From the NCBI RefSeq assembly GCF_016836705.1, contig NZ_JAFCGY010000004.1, positions 124,001-188,000 on the forward strand: DNA of 64,000 nt. Direction: 5' to 3'. Positions 35,771 to 43,908 of this stretch are shown one piece after another. The notes beneath the pieces were generated by a model that was not told the origin of the DNA, searched no databases, and saw only the letters and a program-made list of their open reading frames with translations. Origin of the DNA: Mesorhizobium caraganae (GTDB lineage Bacteria; Pseudomonadota; Alphaproteobacteria; Rhizobiales; Rhizobiaceae). Numbering within the stretch: position 1 is the stretch's first letter; each line of letters opens with the position of its first letter. Both the position numbers and the translations under genes were made by a program.

Positions 35771-36622
35771 TCACCGCTCCTGCTTCAGCGCGCTCTCGTG
35801 CCAGCGCCGCAAGATGAGATGCGACACCAGCGACAACACCAGGAAGATCACGATGCCGGTGAGCGAAATCAGGATCAGCGCCGCAAACAGCCGCGGCGCG
35901 TTGAGCCGGTAGCCGGCCTCGATGATGCGCGAGGCGAGCCCCGACGACTGCCCCTGCGCGCCGGCGACGAACTCGGCCACGACGGCGCCGATCAGTGACA
36001 GGCCGCCGGCGATCTTCCAGCCGCCGAGGAAATACGGCATCGCCGCCGGCAGCCTGAGATAGCGCAATTGCTGCCAGCGCGTCGCGCCGTTGAGCTTGAA
36101 CATGTCGCGCAGATTGCGATCGACCGAGTTGAGGCCGAGCGTGGTGTTGGACAGGATCGGGAAGAAGGCGACGATCCAGGCGCAAAGCAGCAGCTTCACC
36201 GTCTGGTTGTTCACGTAGATGTTGATCAGCGGGAAGATCGCCACGATCGGCGTCACCTGCAGCACGATGGCGAAGGGGAAGAACGACATCTCCACCCATT
36301 TCGATTGCGCAAACAGCACCGCCAGCCCGACGCCGCCGATGACGGCCAGCAACAGGCTGAGGAAGGTGATCCGGAGCGTCACCAGCAGCGACGAGAACAG
36401 CAGCCCGGCATCGTCATAGAGCGTCTGCAGCACGACGCCCGGACGCGGCAGGATGTATTTCGGGATCTCGTTCCAGACGCAGATGCGGTCCCAGAACCAG
36501 ATCGCCAGGATCATGATTGCCAGCGGCAGCACCCACCGGCCGATCCGCTCCAGCCGCTCTTGGCGCACGCGGCCCGCCTCCTCCGGATCGAGGGTCAGCA
36601 CGGGTTGCTCAATGGCCGTCAT
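35771..36622 (-). CDS. ABC transporter permease, SsuC/TauC-type
   Basis: This is a 283-residue permease from the ATG at 36622, inside the end of the ATPase gene (14-base overlap). It has six hydrophobic segments and the BPD_transp_1 EAA loop (ATRWQQLRYLRLPAAMPYFL with the conserved glycine region shortly after). It pairs with the ATPase and binding protein immediately upstream to form an importer of the nitrate/sulfonate/taurine type. Upstream in-frame codons to 36790 lie within the ATPase gene and are discounted. A mosaic repeat lies between this gene and the amidohydrolase. Confidence 0.87.
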   Translation of the reverse strand: MTAIEQPVLTLDPEEAGRVRQERLERIGRWVLPLAIMILAIWFWDRICVWNEIPKYILPRPGVVLQTLYDDAGLLFSSLLVTLRITFLSLLLAVIGGVGLAVLFAQSKWVEMSFFPFAIVLQVTPIVAIFPLINIYVNNQTVKLLLCAWIVAFFPILSNTTLGLNSVDRNLRDMFKLNGATRWQQLRYLRLPAAMPYFLGGWKIAGGLSLIGAVVAEFVAGAQGQSSGLASRIIEAGYRLNAPRLFAALILISLTGIVIFLVLSLVSHLILRRWHESALKQER

Positions 36623-37418
36623 GGTGCGGTCCGGCTGATGTGTTGATGGCATTGACCAGAATATCCGAGGCCTGACGGCAGAGCGCGGCGTAGTCGGGCG
36701 AGGTCCGAAACACCTCGTCGCGCGGATAGGGCGCATCGATTGCAAGCTCGGCATGGACGCGTCCCGGCCGCGCCGCCATGACGACGACACGGTTGGACAA
36801 AAACACGCTCTCGAAGACGCTGTGGGTGACGAAGACGACGGTGAAGCGTTCGTCCTGCCACAGCTCCAGAAGATCGTTGTTGAGCTTGAAGCGGGTGATC
36901 TCGTCGAGCGCGGCGAACGGCTCGTCCATCAACAGGATGCGCGGCTTGGTCACCATGGCGCGCGCAATCGAAACGCGCATCTTCATGCCGCCGGAAAGTT
37001 CGCGCGGCACGGCGTTCTCGAAACCGGTCAGGTGCACCCGCGCCAGCATCTCGGTCACCGCAGGTGCAGCCTTGGCGCGTGAGATGCCTTTCAGCCGCAG
37101 CGGCAGCCAGACATTGTCGAACACATTGGCCCAAGGCAGCAGCGTCGGTTCCTGGAAGACGAAGCCGATGTTGGCGCGGTCGATCGAGCCGCGCCAGTCG
37201 AGCACGCCAGAGGTCGGCGTCGACAGGCCGGCGATCAGACGCAAAGCCGTCGACTTGCCGCAGCCGGACGGCCCGAGCAGGCTGAGAAAATCGCCCTCGC
37301 GGATTGTCAGGTCGACATCGCTCAGCGCCGTCACGCCGTTGGAAAAGACCTTGCCGACATGGCGCAGCGCCAAAAGCATCGGGCTTTCACCCGATGCCGT
37401 CATGGGCGCCTGCGCCAT
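36609..37418 (-). CDS. ABC transporter ATP-binding protein, SsuB/TauB-type
   Basis: This is a 269-residue ATPase with Walker A GPSGCGKST, Q-loop FVFQEPTLLPWANVFDN, signature LSGGMKMRVSIARAM, Walker B RILLMDEPFAALD and switch histidine in FVTHSVFES. It is from the TauB/SsuB branch that serves NMT1-like binding proteins. The ATG at 37418 has GGGAG shortly upstream; a GTG at 37433 is an alternative. It lies 17 bases after the binding-protein stop and overlaps the permease start, so the three genes form one transporter operon. Confidence 0.9.
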   Translation of the reverse strand: MAQAPMTASGESPMLLALRHVGKVFSNGVTALSDVDLTIREGDFLSLLGPSGCGKSTALRLIAGLSTPTSGVLDWRGSIDRANIGFVFQEPTLLPWANVFDNVWLPLRLKGISRAKAAPAVTEMLARVHLTGFENAVPRELSGGMKMRVSIARAMVTKPRILLMDEPFAALDEITRFKLNNDLLELWQDERFTVVFVTHSVFESVFLSNRVVVMAARPGRVHAELAIDAPYPRDEVFRTSPDYAALCRQASDILVNAINTSAGPHHDGH

Positions 37419-37435
37419 TGTCTCCCGTCTCACGA

Positions 37436-38440
37436 TTACTTCTTCAGCTCGAGCCCAACGCCCTTGTTGATGAAGGCCAGCGTATAGGCCTTCTTGATGT
37501 CGATGCCGGGCTGCGCGACCTTGGCCTTGACCATCTTGTCATAGAAACTCTGAATGCGTGCGTCGGTCATGGCGCCGATGCCGAGCTTTTCCGAATCGCC
37601 GGAATCGACCACGCCGAATTTTTTGAGCTGCTCGATCGAGAAGGCGATCTGCTCATCCGTCATGTCAGGATTGTCCTTCTTGATCATGTCGTTGGCGGCT
37701 TTGTTGTCGCCGTAGAGGTAGTTGTACCAGCCCTTGGCCGAGCCATCGACGAAGCACTGCACCACCTCAGGCCGCTTGTCGATCGTGTCCTGCATGACCT
37801 CGACGGTGGTCGCATAGGTCTCCCAGCCATAGTCGGCGAGCAGGAACTGGTTGGGCAGGAAGCCGCCCGCTTTCTGCACCGCGAACGGCTCCGAGGTGAC
37901 ATAGCCCTGCTGGATCGACTTCTTGTTGGCGATGAAGGGCGCGGGATTGAAAGTGTAGGGCACGCGCTTGGCGGCATCGAAGCCGAGCTCGGTGACCATC
38001 CACTGGAAGAAGGTCTGCGCGCCTTCGTCGCCAAGTATGTACTGGTCGGCGTTCTTCAGGTCTTCCCACTTGTCCAGCCCCTGCCCCGGTTGGGACATGA
38101 TGACCTGCGGGTCCTTCTGGAAATCGGCCGCCACCACGCGCATCGGAATGCCTTGTTGCACGGCGTCGAAGGCCGACAGCAGATTGCCGCCCATATAGAA
38201 ATCGAGCTTGCCGGCGAGCAGCAGCGGCCGGCCGCTGACCTGCGGGCCACCCTGCGAGATCGTCACATCGAGGCCGCAGGCGGCATAGGTGCCGTCGGCC
38301 ACGGCCTGGTAGTAGCCGCCATGTTCGGGCTCGGCCAGCCAGTTGGTGCCGAAGGTGACCTTCTCGTTCGCCGCAGCCCCTAGCGTGCTGGCTCCAAGCA
38401 GCGCGAGCGCGACCGCTGAAATCTTCTGTTTCCCGTACAT
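37436..38440 (-). CDS. ABC transporter substrate-binding protein, NMT1/THI5-like
   Basis: This is a 334-residue exported binding protein from the ATG at 38440, which is followed by a signal peptide (KISAVALALLGASTLGAAAN) and preceded by GAGGG. The mature part has VTFGTNWLAEPEHGGYYQAV, the N-terminal lobe of the NMT1/THI5 family whose members bind pyrimidine precursors and related heterocycles, and ends LGLELKK-like. It heads the operon that leads into the deaminase-like amidohydrolase and the VAO oxidase, so the imported ligand is probably a nitrogen heterocycle. The divergent ridA gene lies 253 bases away. Confidence 0.87.
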   Translation of the reverse strand: MYGKQKISAVALALLGASTLGAAANEKVTFGTNWLAEPEHGGYYQAVADGTYAACGLDVTISQGGPQVSGRPLLLAGKLDFYMGGNLLSAFDAVQQGIPMRVVAADFQKDPQVIMSQPGQGLDKWEDLKNADQYILGDEGAQTFFQWMVTELGFDAAKRVPYTFNPAPFIANKKSIQQGYVTSEPFAVQKAGGFLPNQFLLADYGWETYATTVEVMQDTIDKRPEVVQCFVDGSAKGWYNYLYGDNKAANDMIKKDNPDMTDEQIAFSIEQLKKFGVVDSGDSEKLGIGAMTDARIQSFYDKMVKAKVAQPGIDIKKAYTLAFINKGVGLELKK

Positions 38441-38693
38441 CAACACCACCCTCTGTTGGCTCCGGAGCGTCACGCGCCGGGCTCGACACCATTGGTCCAA
38501 GAAGCAAGACACATGCCACCGCCCGGACCGCCTGCTTCACGCGGCAGTCATTGCCAAGACCGGACGGGTCATGCTGTGCGGGAGGCATCGTGCCTATTTT
38601 TTGGACGCCTGTCCACAATCGCCCCGGCAACATGCACTACATCTTGAGAGACTTGCTTACCGGCCCTAGGCTACCGCCAAACCGGAGATTGCC

Positions 38694-39077
38694 ATGTTCA
38701 GATTCCTCGCCCCGAAGTCGATCAAGCCGCCTTTCGCCCGCTACAGCCACGGCGTCGAAGTGCCGGCGGGCAAGCGGCTGGTGCTGTGCTCGGGCCAGGT
38801 CGCTATAACGGCGGATGACCAGATCCCCGAGGATGCCGGCGCCCAGGCCGAATTGTGCTTCCAGAACATAGCGGCGATTCTGGCTGAAGCCGGGCTCGGG
38901 CTTGCCGACATTGTACGCATCAACGCCTACGTCACCGGCCGCGCGCATCTGCGGCCCTATATGGATGTCCGCGACCGGCTGTTTGCCAGCCCGGCGCCGG
39001 CCTCGACACTGATGATCGTGTCGGGCTTCGCGCGGCCGGAATTCAAGGTCGAGGTCGAGGCGATCGCGGCTCGATGA
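38694..39077 (+). CDS. RidA/YjgF-family protein
   Basis: This is a 127-residue RidA-superfamily protein. GVEVPAGKRLVLCSGQVAIT and the C-terminal ARPEFKVEVEAIAAR (the key Arg with the EVEAIA strand) are present. RidA enzymes hydrolyse reactive imines or enamines released by PLP enzymes and oxidases, and many catabolic operons for heterocycles carry a dedicated paralog. The ATG at 38694 is preceded by GGAG. Divergent from the importer operon and followed, beyond a mosaic repeat, by the creatininase-family gene. Deamination of imines generated in this locus is the plausible task. Confidence 0.85.
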   Translation: MFRFLAPKSIKPPFARYSHGVEVPAGKRLVLCSGQVAITADDQIPEDAGAQAELCFQNIAAILAEAGLGLADIVRINAYVTGRAHLRPYMDVRDRLFASPAPASTLMIVSGFARPEFKVEVEAIAAR

Positions 39078-39135
39078 GAAGTGTCGGAGAAACCTACGAA
39101 TCGGCCGGCCAATAGTCTAAAGTCACGCAAAGTTA

Positions 39136-39262
39136 GCGCTGCCCCTCATCCGCCTGCCGGCACCTTCTCCCCGTATAGTGACGGGGAGAAGGGTCTAGCT
39201 CAAACGCTGGCGACCCCTCTCCCTGTTCTTCACGGGGAGAGGGTAAGGGTGAGGGGCAGCGC
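39136..39262. repeat. rhizobial intergenic mosaic repeat, short copy (A3)
   Basis: Inverted ends GCGCTGCCCCTCAT and GTGAGGGGCAGCGC enclose two hairpins (CTCCCCGTATAGTGACGGGG and CTCTCCCTGTTCTTCACGGG). The core is shorter than in A2, A4 and A5 and lacks the TTTCGCCAAT word. It lies between ridA and the creatininase-family gene. Confidence 0.75.
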
Positions 39263-39293
39263 AAACGCCAGATGAATTCCGTTGAGGCATGAC

Positions 39294-40097
39294 ATGACCG
39301 TTGCAAACAGACGCGTGTGGTGGGGCGATTACCGGACCACCGAATACGCTACGATCGACCCGGAGGCGACCATTGCCGTCCTGCCGGTGGCGGCGATCGA
39401 ACAGCACGGCCCGCATCTGCCCGTATCAACCGACACTTCGATCATGAACGGCATGCTGGAGACGGTGATCGCCCGCCTGCCAGGCGATCTCGACATCCGC
39501 ATTCTGCCGGTCCAGGCGGTCGGCAAATCGAACGAGCATCTGCATGCACCGGGCACGCTCACTTTGCCTGCAACGACCCTGGTCGATGCCTGGACCGAAC
39601 TTGGCCTGTCCATCGCCCGCGCCGGGGTGAGAAAACTGATCGTCGTCAATTCGCATGGCGGCAATGAAGAGATCATGGGCATCGTCACGCGCGAGCTGCG
39701 CGTGCGTGAAAGGATGCTGGCGGTGAAGACCAGTTGGCAGCGCTTCGGCCGCCCGGCCGGCATGTACACCGAGCTGGAAGACCGCCACGGCATTCATGGC
39801 GGCGACGTCGAGACCTCGCTGATGCTGCATTTCCGCCCGGAGCTGGTCGACATGGGCAAGGCCGACAATTTCGTCTCCAAGGTCGCACGCGCCGAGACCG
39901 AATTTGCGCTGCTGCGCCACACCGGCACACACGCCTTCGCCTGGATCGCCAGCGACCTCAACCCCAACGGCGTCGTCGGCGACGCCTCGATCGCCACCGC
40001 GGAAAAAGGCCGACTGACGGCGGAGCATCAGGCCGACGGTTTCATCACCCTGTTGAAGGACGTGCGCAAGGCGAAGCTCGCCGACTGGTTGGCGTAA
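39294..40097 (+). CDS. creatininase-family amidohydrolase
   Basis: This is a 267-residue protein from the ATG at 39294, with AGG six bases upstream (a TTG at 39282 is less likely). Metal-binding motifs of the creatininase family are intact: VAAIEQHGPHLPVSTDT (Glu, His, Asp) and IVVNSHGGNEE (His), followed by HGGDVETSLMLH (Glu/Asp). Members open or hydrolyse cyclic amides: creatininase, the riboflavin-pathway ArfB deformylase, MftE and IolN. No creatinase gene follows. Neighbouring RidA and, across the importer operon, a cytosine/creatinine-deaminase-like enzyme favour a role with a cyclic urea or amidine. Confidence 0.82.
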   Translation: MTVANRRVWWGDYRTTEYATIDPEATIAVLPVAAIEQHGPHLPVSTDTSIMNGMLETVIARLPGDLDIRILPVQAVGKSNEHLHAPGTLTLPATTLVDAWTELGLSIARAGVRKLIVVNSHGGNEEIMGIVTRELRVRERMLAVKTSWQRFGRPAGMYTELEDRHGIHGGDVETSLMLHFRPELVDMGKADNFVSKVARAETEFALLRHTGTHAFAWIASDLNPNGVVGDASIATAEKGRLTAEHQADGFITLLKDVRKAKLADWLA

Positions 40098-40100
40098 AGC

Positions 40101-40610
40101 TCAGACGTCGATCTTGACCACAAACGGCGTGCCCTCAAAAGCGTCGGCGCCACGTCCGATCGCTTCGATCGCTTCGATCATGCGGCCTTGGCGGGAGAGC
40201 AACGTATCGGCTACCGCGATCAGCCGCGGATTGGGCGTCGCCGAGGGCGAAAGCTTCCGCAATGTCTGCGCCAGTTCCGCCTCGTCGCGCTTCGGCGCCA
40301 GCGCTGCCGCAATGATATAGGCCGAGGCGGTCGAGCGGCTGATGCCGGCGTAGCAGTGCACGACCATCGGCTTGGCGCGATCCCATTTGCGGGCAAAATC
40401 GAGCAGATTGCGCACATGGTCTTCGCCCGGCATGGTCATGCCGTCCTGCGCCACCGCGATATCGTGCATGACCAGATGCAGGTGGTTTTCCCGCGCAATC
40501 GAGGCCGGCCGCATCACCTCGGTGCCGGCGGCAAGCAGCGACAGCACGCGCTCGGCGCCGCTTCTGGCCACCGTCTCCTCGAGCTTGGACAGCGAACAGA
40601 CATGGATCAT
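40101..40610 (-). CDS. dual-specificity/tyrosine-phosphatase-like protein in the cob cluster
   Basis: This is a 169-residue protein with the cysteine-phosphatase P-loop HCYAGISRS (nucleophile Cys86, Arg92) and the candidate general acid Asp50 in HLVMHDIAV. The family hydrolyses phosphoesters on proteins, inositol phosphates or other small molecules. Its start overlaps the cobC stop (ATGA), so it is translated with cobC. An alpha-ribazole-phosphate or threonine-phosphate-linked step in the cobalamin lower-ligand pathway is possible, but this is inference from position only. Its 3' end faces the creatininase-family gene with three bases between them. Confidence 0.75.
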   Translation of the reverse strand: MIHVCSLSKLEETVARSGAERVLSLLAAGTEVMRPASIARENHLHLVMHDIAVAQDGMTMPGEDHVRNLLDFARKWDRAKPMVVHCYAGISRSTASAYIIAAALAPKRDEAELAQTLRKLSPSATPNPRLIAVADTLLSRQGRMIEAIEAIGRGADAFEGTPFVVKIDV

Positions 40611-41662
40611 CGCGCGATCTCCCTGGCGCTATCGTCGCGCCGTGCGTCCCAGCCGGCAAGCGCCGATTCGAGCCGCTGCCATTCCTCCTGACGTCCAGGC
40701 AGTCCCGCGCGCAGCACCTGCGGGCGGTCGGAAAAATGCCGGAGCAGGATGCCGCGCTCGCCGAGCGCCGAAAACAGCCCGGCCGCGTCCGACATCTGAA
40801 GATAGCGAAACAGCGTCGTGCCGCCGGCGACGGGAATGCCAAACCGACCGAACAGCGCGTCGAGTCGCGCGGCATCCTCGGCCAGCAGGCGGCGCATGTC
40901 GGCCTGCCAGCCGCTGTCGGCAAGCGCGCGGATGCCGTACTCCAGTGCCGGACCGGCGACGGCCCAAGGTCCGAATTGCGTCTCCAGCCTTTCGACCGTC
41001 AGCGTGTCGGAAAGCGCAAAACCGAGCCGCACGCCGGCAAGGCCAAAGAACTTGCCGAAGGAGCGCAGCACGACGATGCCGCCCTGCCCGACATCGCCGG
41101 CCAGGCTTTCCACGTGCGGGCCGACATCCATGAAGGCTTCGTCGACCACCAGCAGCCCGCCCTTGGCGCGCAACTCTCCGGCAAGCCGAAACAGCCTTTC
41201 CCGCGAAACGACCCGCCCGTCCGGATTGTTGGGATTGACGACAATGGCAAGGTCAGCTGCGGCAAGCGCCTCGACATCCTCGACCTCCGCCACCGCATGG
41301 CCGGCGATCGCGGCTGCTCTGGCATGCTCGGCATAGGTCGGCCCCAGCACCAACGCCCGGCCGGGGCTCACCAGCGAGGCGACGCGCGGCAACAGGATCT
41401 GCGTGCCCGGGGCTGCTGCAACATGCACCGCCGACGGCGCGCCATAGGCATCGGCGGCGACCTTAGCCAGTTCCTGCAGACGCGCCGCTTCTGGCAATCG
41501 CGACAGAGCGGTGGCGGGCAGATCGAAAAGCGGGTAGGAGTGCGGATTGATACCTGTCGAGAGATCGACGAAAGGCTGTGGCGCGTGGGGGAAGAGCGCG
41601 CTCGCCCGGCCAAGGGATCCACCGTGATCCACCGCAGCAATCGCTCCATCAGAAAGCTTCAT
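40607..41662 (-). CDS. cobC: threonine-phosphate decarboxylase
   Basis: This is a 351-residue PLP enzyme of the aminotransferase class I/II fold that makes (R)-1-amino-2-propanol phosphate, the aminopropanol linker of cobalamin. Motifs: FVDLSTGINPHSYPL (the CobC/CobD-type N-terminus), IVVNPNNPDGRVVSRE, LLVVDEAFMDVGP and the PLP lysine in VVLRSFGKFFGLAGVRLGF. Start at 41662 with AGGA upstream; this ATG shares the bases CATG with the divergent cobD start. Symbol follows the rhizobial/Pseudomonas usage (CobC), which corresponds to Salmonella CobD. Confidence 0.9.
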   Translation of the reverse strand: MKLSDGAIAAVDHGGSLGRASALFPHAPQPFVDLSTGINPHSYPLFDLPATALSRLPEAARLQELAKVAADAYGAPSAVHVAAAPGTQILLPRVASLVSPGRALVLGPTYAEHARAAAIAGHAVAEVEDVEALAAADLAIVVNPNNPDGRVVSRERLFRLAGELRAKGGLLVVDEAFMDVGPHVESLAGDVGQGGIVVLRSFGKFFGLAGVRLGFALSDTLTVERLETQFGPWAVAGPALEYGIRALADSGWQADMRRLLAEDAARLDALFGRFGIPVAGGTTLFRYLQMSDAAGLFSALGERGILLRHFSDRPQVLRAGLPGRQEEWQRLESALAGWDARRDDSAREIAR

Positions 41663-42638
41663 GTCGGTCCTGATCGCTTTCCTGTCGCTGGCCATCGAAC
41701 GCATCCTGGGCTACCCGGACTGGCTGTTCCGTGCCGTTGGCCATCCCGTCACCTGGTTCGGCAGGCTGATAGCCTTTCTCGACCTCCGGCTCAACCGCGA
41801 CACTGATTCCGACGCGCAGCGTCGTCGCCGCGGCATGCAGGCGCTGCTGGTGATCGTGCTGGTGCCTGCGCTGATCGCCCTCATCGTGCAAGTCCTGCTG
41901 TGGCAGCTCTTTCCTGCCGGGATGATCATCACGGCGATCCTGGCCTCGTCACTGCTGTCGCAGAAGAGCCTCACCGAACATGTCGAGGCCGTGGCCGACG
42001 CGCTGGACACCGGCGGGCTGGCGCTCGGCCGTATTGCCGTCGCGCGCATCGTCGGCCGCGACCCCGAAAAGCTCGACCACGCCGGCGTCAGCCGCGCCGC
42101 GATCGAAAGCCTGGCCGAGAATTTTTCCGACGGCATCGTCGCGCCCGCCTTCTGGACCGGCGTCTGCGGCTTGGCCGGCGGCGTCGCCTACAAAGCCGCC
42201 AACACCGCCGATTCGATGATCGGCCATCGCACGCCGCGCCACGAGGCCTTCGGCCGGGCAGCGGCACGCTTCGACGACTGGATTAACCTGCCGGCCTCCC
42301 GGCTGACCGCACTGCTGATCGTTGCCGCGGCCTTTCTTGTCGACGGCGCCGATCCCCGCAACGCCTGGAAAGCGGTGCGGCGCGACGCCAAAAAGCACCG
42401 CTCGCCCAATGCCGGTTGGCCGGAGGCAGCGATGGCCGGCGCGCTCGGCCTGGCATTGGCGGGACCGCGCAGCTATGGCGGCGTTGTCGTCGAGGATGCG
42501 TTCATGGGCGAAGGCGGCCGTCGCGAGGCGGAGAGCCTGGACATCAGGCGGGCGTTGAAACTCTACCAGGTCGCCGACTATCTGCTGATCGCGATGTTCG
42601 GGTTGCTCTCGGCGGCGCTGATCGCGATGACGTTCTGA
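41661..42638 (+). CDS. cobD: adenosylcobinamide-phosphate synthase
   Basis: This is a 325-residue membrane protein that attaches aminopropanol (phosphate) to adenosylcobyric acid (CbiB/CobD). The N-terminus reads IERILGYPDWLFRAVGHPVT and WFGRLIAFLD, the family hallmark, and ESLAENFSDGIVAPAFW, AANTADSMIGHRTPRHEAFG and RSYGGVVVEDAFMGEG follow. There are about five membrane segments. The ATG at 41661 overlaps the divergent cobC ATG. It ends 144 bases from the convergent cobO with a class B repeat between. Confidence 0.92.
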   Translation: MSVLIAFLSLAIERILGYPDWLFRAVGHPVTWFGRLIAFLDLRLNRDTDSDAQRRRRGMQALLVIVLVPALIALIVQVLLWQLFPAGMIITAILASSLLSQKSLTEHVEAVADALDTGGLALGRIAVARIVGRDPEKLDHAGVSRAAIESLAENFSDGIVAPAFWTGVCGLAGGVAYKAANTADSMIGHRTPRHEAFGRAAARFDDWINLPASRLTALLIVAAAFLVDGADPRNAWKAVRRDAKKHRSPNAGWPEAAMAGALGLALAGPRSYGGVVVEDAFMGEGGRREAESLDIRRALKLYQVADYLLIAMFGLLSAALIAMTF

Positions 42639-42645
42639 GAGCTTC

Positions 42646-42774
42646 ACCCTCCCCTTCGTTCACCTCCCCCTTGGGGAGGGTCGGCGCGAAGCGCCGGGGT
42701 GGGGGACAGCGCCCTACGAGAACCCCCACCCCGATCCGCTTCGCGGATCGACCCTCCCCACAAGGGGGAGGGTA
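42646..42774. repeat. intergenic inverted repeat, class B copy
   Basis: Left half: CCTCCCCTTCGTTCACCTCC and CCCTTGGGGAGGGTCGGCGC, with the small palindrome GGCGCGAAGCGCC. Right half: CCGATCCGCTTCGCGGATCG and ACCCTCCCCACAAGGGGGAG. The two halves are inverted relative to each other (GGGTGGGGGA against CCCCCACCC). It fills the space between the convergent cobD and cobO genes and could terminate both. Confidence 0.65.
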
Positions 42775-42781
42775 ACCCGGC

Positions 42782-43396
42782 TCAAAACTCGATCCCCTGC
42801 TGCGCCTTAACCCCCGCAGAAAAATGATGCTTGGTCACGACCATCTCGGTGACAAGATCCGCTGCCTCGACCAGCGCCGGCTTGGCGTTGCGGCCGGTGA
42901 CGACGACATGCAGGCCTTCGCGCCGCGCCTTTAGGGCCGCCACGACCTTGTCGAGATCGAGATAGTCGTAGCGCAGCGCGATGTTCAGTTCGTCCAGCAC
43001 GACAAGGCTGATGGACGGATCGGCGATCAACTCCAGCGCCTTGGCCCAGGCCGCTTCGGCCGCCGCGATGTCGCGCTTCAGATCCTGCGTTTCCCAGGTG
43101 AAACCTTCGCCCATCGTGTGCCAGACGACGCGGTCGCCGAACGCCGCGAAGGCATCCTTTTCGCCGGTGTGCCATTTGCCCTTGATGAACTGCACGACGC
43201 CGACGCGCTTGCCATAGCCGAGCATGCGCAGCGCCAGGCCGAAGGCGGCAGTGGTCTTGCCCTTGCCGGGTCCGGTGTTGACGATCAAGAGGCCCTTCTC
43301 GACCGTTTTTTCGGCAACCTCGGCGTCCTGCACCGCCTTGCGCTTGGCCATCTTGGCGCGGTGGCGTTCCTCGTCTTTTGCGTCGATGTCGGTCAT
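42782..43396 (-). CDS. cobO: cob(I)yrinic acid a,c-diamide adenosyltransferase
   Basis: This is a 204-residue CobA/CobO/BtuR-type corrinoid adenosyltransferase with the P-loop LLIVNTGPGKGKTTAAFGLA near residue 35, RVGVVQFIKGKWHTGE, and LVVLDELNIALRYDYL. It adds the adenosyl group to the reduced cobalt using ATP. The ATG at 43396 overlaps the cobU stop (TAATG). A basic N-terminal extension (AKMAKRKAVQDAEVAEK) is normal for CobO. It is the distal gene of the riboswitch-led cbtB-cbtA-cobU-cobO transcript. Confidence 0.92.
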   Translation of the reverse strand: MTDIDAKDEERHRAKMAKRKAVQDAEVAEKTVEKGLLIVNTGPGKGKTTAAFGLALRMLGYGKRVGVVQFIKGKWHTGEKDAFAAFGDRVVWHTMGEGFTWETQDLKRDIAAAEAAWAKALELIADPSISLVVLDELNIALRYDYLDLDKVVAALKARREGLHVVVTGRNAKPALVEAADLVTEMVVTKHHFSAGVKAQQGIEF

Positions 43397-43908
43397 TATT
43401 TCACCTTGAGTGGCAGCCCCGCCACCATCAATAGCACCGTATCGGCAATTGCCGCGACCTGCTGGTTGAGTCGCCCGGCAGCGTCGCGGAACCGGCGTGC
43501 CAGCGCATTGTCGGGCACGATGCCTTGCCCGACTTCGTTGGAGACCACGAACCACGGTCCGCGCGGCTGCGACAGCACATCGGCGAGCCGCCGGCATTCC
43601 ACCGCGAGATCATGCTCGGCGAGCATATGATTGGTCAGCCACAGCGTCAGGCAATCGACAAGCACCGGCTGGTTGTCGGGCAAGGCCTTGAGCGCACCGG
43701 CAAGATCGAGCGGCGCATCGATGGTCGCCCAGCCCTCGCCGCGCCGCGACCTGTGTTGCGCGATGCGCTCACGCATCTCATCGTCATAGGCTTCAGCGGT
43801 GGCGATATAGACCCATGGCGGCGGTAGCGCCGTCGCCAAGGTTTCGGCATGCGCGCTCTTGCCGGAGCGCGCACCGCCGATGATGAAGGTCAAACTGCGA
43901 TCAGGCAA
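43396..43908 (-). CDS. cobU: adenosylcobinamide kinase / adenosylcobinamide-phosphate guanylyltransferase
   Basis: This is about 170 residues if started at the TTG at 43908, just inside the cbtA end; the frame is open to 43965. The P-loop is at the N-terminus (LTFIIGGARSGKSAHAE), followed by PPWVYIATAEAYDDEMRERI, the histidine-arginine stretch QHRSRRGEGW, and WFVVSNEVGQGIVPDNALA, all CobU/CobP marks. It phosphorylates adenosylcobinamide and makes the GDP derivative for attachment of the lower ligand. No good ribosome binding site is visible for any start, so coupling to cbtA translation is likely. Rhizobial nomenclature also calls it cobP. Confidence 0.9.
   Translation of the reverse strand: MPDRSLTFIIGGARSGKSAHAETLATALPPPWVYIATAEAYDDEMRERIAQHRSRRGEGWATIDAPLDLAGALKALPDNQPVLVDCLTLWLTNHMLAEHDLAVECRRLADVLSQPRGPWFVVSNEVGQGIVPDNALARRFRDAAGRLNQQVAAIADTVLLMVAGLPLKVK

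Noticed and set aside
38441..38693. Possible small gene or extension of the binding protein in the importer/ridA divergent region
   Set aside because: Open frames here are short, have no ribosome binding site, and would bury the signal peptide of the binding protein.
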